A stretch of DNA of 5,362 bases from Methanosarcinales archaeon (lineage in GTDB: Archaea; Halobacteriota; Methanosarcinia; Methanosarcinales; Methanosarcinaceae), in assembly GCA_012329085.1 (NCBI GenBank), contig JAAXQB010000056.1, positions 1-5,362 of the forward strand. The letters are read 5' to 3'. Positions 1 through 5,362 of this stretch are shown piece after piece (the first letter of the stretch is position 1; each line of letters opens with the position of its first letter). The notes below the pieces were generated by a model, which was not told the DNA's origin, searched no databases, and saw only the letters and a list, made by a program, of their open reading frames with translations. The translations under genes and the position numbers were made by a program.

Positions 1-314
1 ATAAGGCTGCAGGGGCTGTTGCAGGGGCTGTAGCAGATAATTTCGATAAGCTTCCTGAGGATGTGAGAAACTTACTTGATAATTTACAAGAGCATTTACA
101 TAATATAATCAAAAATTTTTCAAAATCATCAGCAGAGTGGAATAAAATAGTAGCAATAAAATTAATTTTAAAAGCAAGAACAAAAATTGATAAAACCTTT
201 GCACTCAAAATATTAGATAAATTAAGTAAAGATGAAAATAAAGAAGTAAAAATAAAATCTGTAAAATTAATAAGTATTATACAAAAAGAGCTAAAAATTG
301 ATAAAAAATATTGA
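1..314 (+). CDS. 3' end of an unrecognised gene (5'-truncated by window edge)
   Basis: An open frame runs from the first base of the window to a TGA at 312-314, giving 103 visible C-terminal residues; the true start lies upstream. A GTG at 63 could be read as a start, but the frame stays open before it and those codons look protein-like (KAAGAVAGAVADNFDKLPED), so I treat the gene as partial. The visible part begins with a small-residue Ala/Gly/Val repeat, then a helical, lysine-rich region. Its last 50 or so residues (around TFALKILDKLSKDENKEVKI) have the amphipathic spacing and the 'D...VK...' pattern reminiscent of a HEAT-like helical hairpin. That resemblance is weak and implies no function. 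I see no catalytic motif or signal peptide. It lies on the same strand as the restriction-modification genes, 76 bases upstream, so it might belong to the same defence locus, but nothing proves this. Confidence 0.6.
   Translation, partial: KAAGAVAGAVADNFDKLPEDVRNLLDNLQEHLHNIIKNFSKSSAEWNKIVAIKLILKARTKIDKTFALKILDKLSKDENKEVKIKSVKLISIIQKELKIDKKY
9..32 (+). repeat. Two tandem copies of a 12-base unit, in frame
   Basis: GCAGGGGCTGTT (9-20) is followed directly by GCAGGGGCTGTA (21-32) and then GCA again. Being 12 bases long, the unit keeps the reading frame and encodes Ala-Gly-Ala-Val twice. It is far richer in G and C than the rest of the window. The repeat may continue upstream, outside the window. 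Confidence 0.75.
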
Positions 315-390
315 AACTAAATAAAAAGTTTAATAATTTATAAGCAAGTTAAAATAATGATAAAATAAAAGTTAAAAAAGAGTTATTATA
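315..390 (+). promoter_or_regulatory. Intergenic gap before mod; possible promoter, weak
   Basis: This 76-base gap, about 10% G+C, is the only non-coding stretch upstream of the operon. A TAAAAT at 350-355 matches five of six positions of a bacterial -10 box and lies 35 bases before the mod ATG, but no convincing -35 box sits about 17 bases upstream. A TTTATAAG at 337-344 could equally be read as an archaeal TATA-like element. In DNA this rich in A and T, such matches are expected by chance. There is no strong terminator after the upstream gene, so read-through from it is also possible. Confidence 0.25.
377..382 (+). promoter_or_regulatory. Ribosome binding site that supports the mod start at 391
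   Basis: AAAGAG lies 8 bases before the ATG at 391, a normal Shine-Dalgarno distance. The alternative start for the long mod frame, TTG at 513, has no purine-rich site in front of it. This favours 391 as the real start of mod and makes the short 391-495 frame its N-terminus rather than a separate gene. Confidence 0.55.
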
Positions 391-2354
391 ATGCCAGAAA
401 CAAAATCATTAATCGCAGAATTACCAAAGATTGTTGAAAGAGGTAAAAAGCAAGCTGAAAGAATTTTAGAAAGCCTCTCTAAAAAAATAAGATAACTTTA
501 CAAACTAATGAATTGGTTCTTCCAACAAAAGCAAAAGGCGGACTTAATCTATATACAGGGCAAGCAGTTAAGGACGATATAAAAAAAGAATGGTTTAATC
601 GTCTAATTTATGGAGATAATCTTCTATCCTTACAAGCACTTCTATCAGGAGATGCACAAATAGGAATGTCTTCAATGAGGGGAATGATTGATTTAATTTA
701 TATTGATCCTCCATTTGATTCTAAAGCAGATTATAGGACAAAAATTCATCTTCCAACAACAGATATTGAAGCAAAACCAACAGTTATAGAACAACATGCT
801 TACTCTGATACTTGGAAAGATGGGACTGTTTCTTATTTAGAGATGATGATTCCGAGATTGATTTTAATGAGGGAATTATTGTCTGAACAAGGGAGTATTT
901 ATGTGCATATTGATTGGCATGTGGGGCATTATGTTAAAATTGTTTTGGATGAAATTTTTGGGAAAGAGAATTTTAGAAATGAAATTATTTGGTGTTATAG
1001 TTCAATGCAGACAACGAAATCAGGTTGGGCAAAGAAACATGATGTTTTATTATACTACTCAAAATCAGAAAATAATATTTTCAATTTGAATGAGGTTTTT
1101 GAACCGTATCCAGAAAATTATCAAAAGAGGTTCAAATATGAAGATGAAAAAGGAAAATTTATGATTCGTGGTAAAGGAGGACCTTTTAGAGTTGGTCAGG
1201 GGGATATAAGCATAGAACAAGAAAAAAAATATCCAGAATTTACATATAGACAATATATGCAAGGCGGTAGTATTCCCAAAGATTGGTGGGTTATTGATAT
1301 GCTCAATAGTAATTCAAAAGAACGACTTAATTTTCAAACCCAAAAACCTTCAAAACTAATTGAAAGAATAATCAAAGCATCTTCAAATAAAAACTCAATC
1401 GTTGCAGACTTCTTCGCAGGCTCTGGAACAACTGGAGCAGTTGCAGAAAAATTAGGCAGAAAATGGATTATGTCTGATTTAGGAAAACCTGCATGCATGG
1501 TAATGAGAAAAAGATTAATTGACCAAGATACAAAACCTTTTCTTTATCAATCAATAGGAGACTATCAAAAAGAGCAGTTTGAAAAATCCGCTTTTAGAAC
1601 AATAGGGGATTTATCCCATGTAGTAATTAATCTCTACGGAGCATTACCCTTCCCACTTCAAGAAGGAGTTCCAAATAATTTAGGATATATCAAACAATCT
1701 AAAACTCTCATTTTAGTTGATTCTCCTTCAAAGATGACTGGATACAACACCTTAAAAAAAGCTCAAAAATTAAGAACAGATTTTATGGGCGGTTGGGATA
1801 AAGTTGTTATTTTAGGTTGGAATTTTGTTACAGATATTGGAAAAATTTTAGATAATATCAAAGATGATACATTAAAAGTTCTAATTATTCCTCCTGACTT
1901 ATTAGACATGTTAAAAACAAAAGCAAGCTATAACAAGCTAATTAAAACAGGAAAAATAAAATTTTCATCACTTCAATATTTAACCATTAAACCAATTAAA
2001 ATTGAACAAACGCATGAAAATGATATTATTGAAGTGCAATTAGATAATTATATACTTCTATCGCCTGATGCCTTACCATTAGATCGAAAAAATAAAGAAA
2101 AATTAGAAAAAGTTATGGGAGACGATCCTCTCGCTTTAATTGAATATTGGAGCATTGATCCTGATTATGATGGAGAAACATTTAGAAGCAAATGGCAAGA
2201 TTATAGGCAAAATACAGAAAACAATAATGACCCATATAGAGTAATCAAAAAAACAAAATTGGATGTTCCAAAAATAAAAGGAAAAAGAAAAGTTTGTGTT
2301 AAAACTGTTGATGTATTTGGTTTTGAAAGTGTTGTTGTGCAAGAGGTTAAATAA
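391..2354 (+). CDS. mod: Type III restriction-modification DNA methyltransferase (Mod), frameshifted near N-terminus
   Basis: Mod transfers a methyl group from S-adenosylmethionine to adenine in the recognition sequence; it provides host protection and gives the Mod-Res complex its specificity. The gene is in two frames. 391-495 encodes 34 residues beginning [20 protein letters not shown], and the second frame runs to TAA at 2352-2354. They join at the A7 tract 481-487: a -1 shift there, or one added A, reads ...[20 protein letters not shown]... and gives 654 residues, close to the roughly 640-650 usual for Mod. Counting from the TTG at 513, motif IV DPPF is at residues 65-68, a [12 protein letters not shown] (motif X-like) stretch at about 276-287, and the AdoMet-binding [10 protein letters not shown] at 299-308. 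Motif IV before motif I defines the beta class. The stretch of about 115 residues between them (about 161-275) is the likely target-recognition domain. As sequenced, only the second frame (613 residues from TTG) could carry the catalytic motifs. The family call is firm; whether the gene is active depends on the tract. Confidence 0.93.
481..487 (+). repeat. A7 homopolymer at the mod frame break
   Basis: Seven A residues follow TCT (codon 30 of the N-terminal frame). Upstream frame: TCT AAA AAA ATA AGA TAA, stopping at 493-495. The frame needed downstream begins AAT (486-488) AAG ATA ACT. A tract of eight As would join them without any other change. The tract could also be a site of polymerase slippage or a -1 slip of lysyl-tRNA from AAA 484-486 to AAA 483-485. 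It is not a classic X-XXY-YYZ slippery heptamer, since the base before the two AAA codons is T, and no strong hairpin lies 5-9 bases downstream. Confidence 0.85.
2341..2346 (+). promoter_or_regulatory. Ribosome binding site of the BRO-N gene, inside the mod 3' end
   Basis: AAGAGG ends 10 bases before the ATG at 2357 and lies within the last codons of mod. With the mod stop only 2 bases before the start, ribosomes finishing mod can initiate directly here. This supports the chosen start and translational coupling. Confidence 0.6.
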
Positions 2355-2356
2355 AA

Positions 2357-3190
2357 ATGACATCAAATGAAAATTCTCTTGTTGTATTTAACAGCAAAAA
2401 AATAAGAAGAACTTGGCACAATAATGAATGGTGGTTCTCAGTAGTTGATATTGTGCAAGTACTTACAGACAGTGCAGACTCAAAACAATATATCAAAAAG
2501 ATGAAAGTAAGAGATAAACCATTAAATGATAACTGGGGTACAATTTGTACCCCCCTTGAATTAATTGCTCTGGATGGCAAAAAAAGAAAAATTAATTGCG
2601 TTAATGTTAAAGGGGCTTTCAGGCTTATACAATCAATCCCATCAAAAAAAGCAGAACCATTCAAGCAGTGGCTGGCAAAAGTAGGTTATGAACGAGTTGA
2701 AGAAATCCAAAATCCTGAACTTGCTCAAAAACGCATGAAAGAGATATATCAAGCAAAAGGATATTCTGATGATTGGATTGAAAAAAGAGTTAGAGGCATT
2801 GCCATAAGAGACGAGCTTACAGATGAATGGAAGAAAAGAGATGTAAAAACAGGAAGAGAGTATGCCATTATTACAGCAGAAATTTCAAAGGAAATCTTTG
2901 GTATGACACCAAGTGAATACAAAAAGCACAAAAGTATAGAAAAAGAAAATTTGAGAGATCATATGAATGACTTAGAGCTTATTTTCTCTATGCTTGGAGA
3001 ACGCGTTGCAACAGAAATCACAATAAACAAAGATGCAGAAGGATTTGAAGAATGTAAAGATGCAGCAAAACAAGGCGGTGAAGTTGCGGGAAATGCAAGA
3101 ATAGATGCTGAAAATCGAATAGGAAAACCAATCTCAACAAAAAACAATTACAAACATATATCTGAAAAAAAGAAAAAAGGGATTAAATAA
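2357..3190 (+). CDS. BRO-N domain antirepressor-like / DinD-like protein
   Basis: This 277-residue protein is complete. Residues about 7-115 form a BRO N-terminal domain (phage antirepressor, baculovirus BRO type): it opens LVVFNSKKIRRTWHNNEWWF, followed by SVVDIVQVLTDS and later AFRLIQSIPSKKAEPFKQWL and AKVGYERVEEI. Known BRO-N domains bind DNA and occur in phage antirepressors. The C-terminal part (about 165-265), with EYAIITAEISKEIFGMTPSEY, ENLRDHMNDLELIFSMLGE and GGEVAGNAR, matches my recollection of the conserved tail of chromosomal BRO/DinD-like proteins, so this is a cellular family member rather than a bare phage antirepressor. I see no nuclease or membrane features. The start is fixed by a good ribosome binding site and by beginning 2 bases after mod; its stop overlaps the res start by one base. 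By inference it regulates the operon or modulates the restriction complex, but no sequence evidence chooses between these. The fold call is firm and the role unknown. Confidence 0.88.
   Translation: MTSNENSLVVFNSKKIRRTWHNNEWWFSVVDIVQVLTDSADSKQYIKKMKVRDKPLNDNWGTICTPLELIALDGKKRKINCVNVKGAFRLIQSIPSKKAEPFKQWLAKVGYERVEEIQNPELAQKRMKEIYQAKGYSDDWIEKRVRGIAIRDELTDEWKKRDVKTGREYAIITAEISKEIFGMTPSEYKKHKSIEKENLRDHMNDLELIFSMLGERVATEITINKDAEGFEECKDAAKQGGEVAGNARIDAENRIGKPISTKNNYKHISEKKKKGIK
2535..2553 (+). repeat. Perfect 8-bp inverted repeat inside the BRO-N gene
   Basis: GGGGTACA (2535-2542), a 3-base spacer ATT, and TGTACCCC (2546-2553) form a perfect dyad, with the C run continuing to 2555. It covers codons 60-66 (WGTICTP). 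It is a local G+C island in AT-rich sequence and could form a stable mRNA hairpin. It is not followed by a T tract, so it is not an intrinsic terminator. Confidence 0.7.
3177..3182 (+). promoter_or_regulatory. Ribosome binding site of res, inside the BRO-N 3' end
   Basis: AAGGGA lies 7 bases before the ATG at 3190. The stop of the upstream gene and the res start share one base (TAATG at 3188-3192), a typical arrangement for stop-start coupled translation. Confidence 0.65.
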
Positions 3191-5292
3191 TGCCAAAATC
3201 AATAAATCTTGGAACAGGAAGCATCCCATTAGAATTAGCACAAAATATAACCAAAAAAGTTAATGATAAATGGGAAAACGGAGAATTTTTAGAAAAAATA
3301 ACCCCAATAACAAAAGACTTGCTTAGGTTTTGGGATCCAGATGGAAGCTTTTCTGATTTAAGAAATTTCAATTTTCATAAAGGGCAATGGCAAGCAATTC
3401 TAAATACAATTTACATTCATGAAATCTTAAAATTGAAAAATGTTCAAGACATATATCTATCAATCAATCCTGAATTACTTGCAAAAATGGATTTATTGGA
3501 CATGCAGAAAGATAAATATTGCCATCCAAAGTATTGCATTAAAATGGCTACAGGAACCGGAAAAACTTGGGTTATGCATGCTTTATTGATTTGGCAATAT
3601 CTTAATGCAAAACATGAAGAAACCCCCTCAGAAACTTATTCAAAAAACTTTCTTTTTGTTGCTCCAGGATTAATTGTATATGAAAGATTATTAGATGCAT
3701 ATATTGGTAAAGTTCAAGAAAATGGTCAAAGAGATGTAGAAACTTCAGATTTGAAAATATTTAAAGAACTCTTTATTCCTGAACCATATAGAGACGAAAT
3801 TTTTAATTTTATTCAATCAGCAGTATGCACAAAAGAAGACATTGGAAGAAAGATAACTGGCAAAGGATTGCTTGCAATAACTAATTGGCATTTATTAGTT
3901 GGTGAACAAGAATTAGATGAAGAAATAAGTCCATTAGAAAATCCAACTATTGCATTAAAAAAAGAATTTCCAATAAGACCGGGAACAACAGCAGGACATT
4001 CATTAAATGTTTTAGACAATAACTATTTTAAGGGAAAACAATTAGATTTTCTATCAAATCTTAAAGACATTGTTGTATTTAATGATGAAGCCCACCATCT
4101 TGGAGAATGGCGAAAATCAGATGAGATTTTAGAAAAAAAATGGCAAAAAGCACTTACTCACATTCAAAAAGATAAAAAGAATAAATTTATACAAGTTGAT
4201 TTTTCTGCAACTCCTTACAATGAAACTGGAGGTGGATTAAAAAGACGAATACATTATTTTCCTCATGTTATTATAAATTTTGAATTAAAGGAAGCAATAA
4301 GATTAGGATTAGTTAAAACTGTTGCGATAGATAAAAGAAAAGAATTGGCAGCATTACCATTAGATTTTAAAGCTGAAAGAGAAAGAAACGATGTTAAAAG
4401 TTTATCTGATGGTCAAAGAGTAATGCTTAGAGCAGGATGGAGCAAACTTAAAATTTTAGAAGAAGGATTTTTGGAGTTTGACAAAGAAAAACATCCTAAA
4501 ATGCTTGTTGTTTGTGAAGATACCACCGTTGTTCCCTATGTTACTCAATTCTTAAAACAAGAAGGTTTATCTGAAGATGAAATTATGGAAATTCATTCCA
4601 ATAAAAAAGGGGAAGTTAAACCTACTGAATGGGATGCAATAAAACAAAAACTATTCAATCTTGATACACATGAAAATCCAAAAGTGATTATTTCAGTTCT
4701 CATGTTAAAAGAAGGATTTGATGTAAATAATATTTGCGTAGTAGTCCCATTAAGAGCAAGTTCTTCATCAACATTATTAGAACAACTTATTGGAAGAGGA
4801 TTAAGATTAATGTGGAGGGGTCCAGAATTTACAGAACTAAAAGACGAAAATAGAGAAAAACTGTTAATTAAAAAAGAAGAACCAAACAACTATTTAGATA
4901 TTTTAAGTGTTGTAGAACATCCGCGTTTTATAGAATTTTATGATAGAGTTCTTGCAGATACTTTGGGCATAGTTGAAAAAATGCCAAAAAAAGAAAGAGT
5001 AGTCGGAGATTTAATCATAATTAATTTAAAAGAAAATTTTGCAGATTATGATTTATTTTGGCCTATAATAGTACATGATAAAGAAGAATTTATTGAAATT
5101 GGAGAATTATCTATCAATGATTTAAACTCATTTCCAACGACATTAGAAAAATTAAAACAAATAATCCCAAAAAACGATGGAGGTATTTTTTATGGGGAAG
5201 AAATAACTGTTAAAACAAGATTTGGAGAATATGCAGTTACAGCAGATTTATTTAATGCAAAAAATTATAATTTTTTTTTTTCAAAATTATAA
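3190..5292 (+). CDS. res: Type III restriction subunit Res, helicase part only (endonuclease domain missing)
   Basis: Res is the ATP-dependent translocase and nuclease of Type III systems; with Mod it moves or diffuses along DNA and cuts when complexes meet head to head. This 700-residue protein shows the superfamily 2 motor in order: N-terminal region with HKGQWQAI (63-70), Walker A ATGTGKT (120-126), DEAH-type box NDEAHH (298-303), SAT motif FSATPYN (338-344), motif V LKEGFDV (506-512) and motif VI EQLIGRGLRL (531-540). The first motor lobe is followed by the second at about 430-545, then a linker region. Full-length Res proteins are commonly about 900-1000 residues and end in a PD-(D/E)XK nuclease domain. 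Here the frame stops at 5290-5292, at the point AKNYNFFFSKL just after an 11-T tract, and no nuclease motif is present in any frame before the window ends. The ATG start is set by the 1-base overlap with the BRO-N stop and by its ribosome site. As it stands the protein could hydrolyse ATP but should not cut DNA. Confidence 0.93.
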   Translation: MPKSINLGTGSIPLELAQNITKKVNDKWENGEFLEKITPITKDLLRFWDPDGSFSDLRNFNFHKGQWQAILNTIYIHEILKLKNVQDIYLSINPELLAKMDLLDMQKDKYCHPKYCIKMATGTGKTWVMHALLIWQYLNAKHEETPSETYSKNFLFVAPGLIVYERLLDAYIGKVQENGQRDVETSDLKIFKELFIPEPYRDEIFNFIQSAVCTKEDIGRKITGKGLLAITNWHLLVGEQELDEEISPLENPTIALKKEFPIRPGTTAGHSLNVLDNNYFKGKQLDFLSNLKDIVVFNDEAHHLGEWRKSDEILEKKWQKALTHIQKDKKNKFIQVDFSATPYNETGGGLKRRIHYFPHVIINFELKEAIRLGLVKTVAIDKRKELAALPLDFKAERERNDVKSLSDGQRVMLRAGWSKLKILEEGFLEFDKEKHPKMLVVCEDTTVVPYVTQFLKQEGLSEDEIMEIHSNKKGEVKPTEWDAIKQKLFNLDTHENPKVIISVLMLKEGFDVNNICVVVPLRASSSSTLLEQLIGRGLRLMWRGPEFTELKDENREKLLIKKEEPNNYLDILSVVEHPRFIEFYDRVLADTLGIVEKMPKKERVVGDLIIINLKENFADYDLFWPIIVHDKEEFIEIGELSINDLNSFPTTLEKLKQIIPKNDGGIFYGEEITVKTRFGEYAVTADLFNAKNYNFFFSKL
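5259..5292 (+). repeat. A/T-only palindrome, T11 tract and direct repeat at the res 3' end
   Basis: A6-TTATAA-T6 at 5259-5276 is a perfect 18-base palindrome, and its right arm runs on as T11 (5271-5281). The 10-mer AAAATTATAA occurs at 5261-5270 and again at 5283-5292, 22 bases apart; the second copy supplies the res stop codon. A second imperfect hairpin (AAAATT-ATA-AATTTT) lies at 5283-5297. This could act as a weak terminator, but an all-A/T stem is poor for that. It is also a sequence type prone to slippage and to assembly error. Confidence 0.65.
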
Positions 5293-5362
5293 ATTTTCTT
5301 TCTTCTTGTTTTATTTAAAGTTTCAAAAGGAATTATTAAAAATTTTTTACTATTGAAATAAA
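5293..5362. other. AT-rich tail with no recognisable feature
   Basis: Every frame carries a stop here. Continuing the res frame past its stop gives a short hydrophobic string, and the other two frames after the T11 tract give only phenylalanine- and lysine-rich peptides. None resembles a nuclease domain. It is either intergenic DNA or unreliable sequence near a contig end. Confidence 0.5.

Noticed and set aside
314..331. AAACT/AGTTT hairpin as terminator of the upstream gene
   Set aside because: It is only a 5-bp, A/T-dominated stem with an 8-base loop, with no T tract after it.
391..495. An independent 34-residue small protein or leader peptide
   Set aside because: Its sequence matches the expected Mod N-terminus and it ends exactly where the homopolymer shifts the frame, so it is better explained as the first part of mod.
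513..515. TTG at 513 as the true start of mod
   Set aside because: There is no ribosome site before it, and codons immediately upstream in the same frame (NKITLQTNE) continue the Mod family sequence, so the start belongs at 391 with a frameshift.
481..530. Classic programmed -1 ribosomal frameshift signal in mod
   Set aside because: The tract is not a proper slippery heptamer in the needed phase, and the only downstream hairpin (4-bp stem at 513-525) is too weak and too far away; an indel or transcriptional slippage is more likely.
2347..2664. Minus-strand open frames opposite the BRO-N gene and other antisense frames
   Set aside because: They are shadows of well-supported + strand genes, with low-complexity, hydrophobic or serine-rich translations and no ribosome sites or recognisable domains.
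513..5292. Alternative genetic code with TGA read as an amino acid
   Set aside because: No in-frame TGA occurs in the three operon genes and all their tryptophans use TGG, so nothing supports recoding.
1..5362. CRISPR array, tRNA, rRNA or insertion sequence
   Set aside because: I saw no regularly spaced repeats, cloverleaf-like segments, conserved ribosomal RNA stretches, transposase motifs or terminal inverted repeats.

Overview
The window is a very AT-rich stretch carrying genes on the + strand only. It holds the 3' end of an unrecognised gene (to 314), a 76-base gap, then a compact three-gene operon: mod (391-2354), a BRO-N antirepressor-like gene (2357-3190) and res (3190-5292). It closes with 70 bases of AT-rich sequence in which I see nothing. 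Tryptophan is always TGG and there is no in-frame TGA across roughly 1,600 codons, so the standard bacterial/archaeal code fits. Shine-Dalgarno-like purine runs precede all three operon genes. The sequence does not settle whether the host is a low-GC bacterium or an AT-rich archaeon, and no lineage marker is present.

Mod and Res are recognisable as the two subunits of a Type III restriction-modification system. Mod is a beta-class amino-methyltransferase (DPPF motif before the FAGSGTTG motif). Res is a superfamily 2 DNA translocase with clear Walker A, DEAH, SAT and GRGLR motifs. The BRO-N gene sits between them with a 2-base gap on one side and a 1-base overlap on the other, so the three are probably co-transcribed and translationally coupled.

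Both enzyme genes look damaged or switchable, each at a homopolymer. In mod, an A7 tract (481-487) puts the conserved N-terminus (391 onward) out of frame with the rest; one extra A would restore a 654-residue protein. In res, the protein stops at residue 700, immediately after an 11-T tract and before any nuclease domain, so the PD-(D/E)XK endonuclease expected at the C-terminus of Res is missing. Read literally, the window encodes an interrupted methyltransferase, an intact regulator-like protein and a nuclease-less translocase. Possible explanations are homopolymer sequencing or assembly error, phase variation or slippage, or true decay. The intercalated BRO-N gene is the main unusual feature of an otherwise familiar system.
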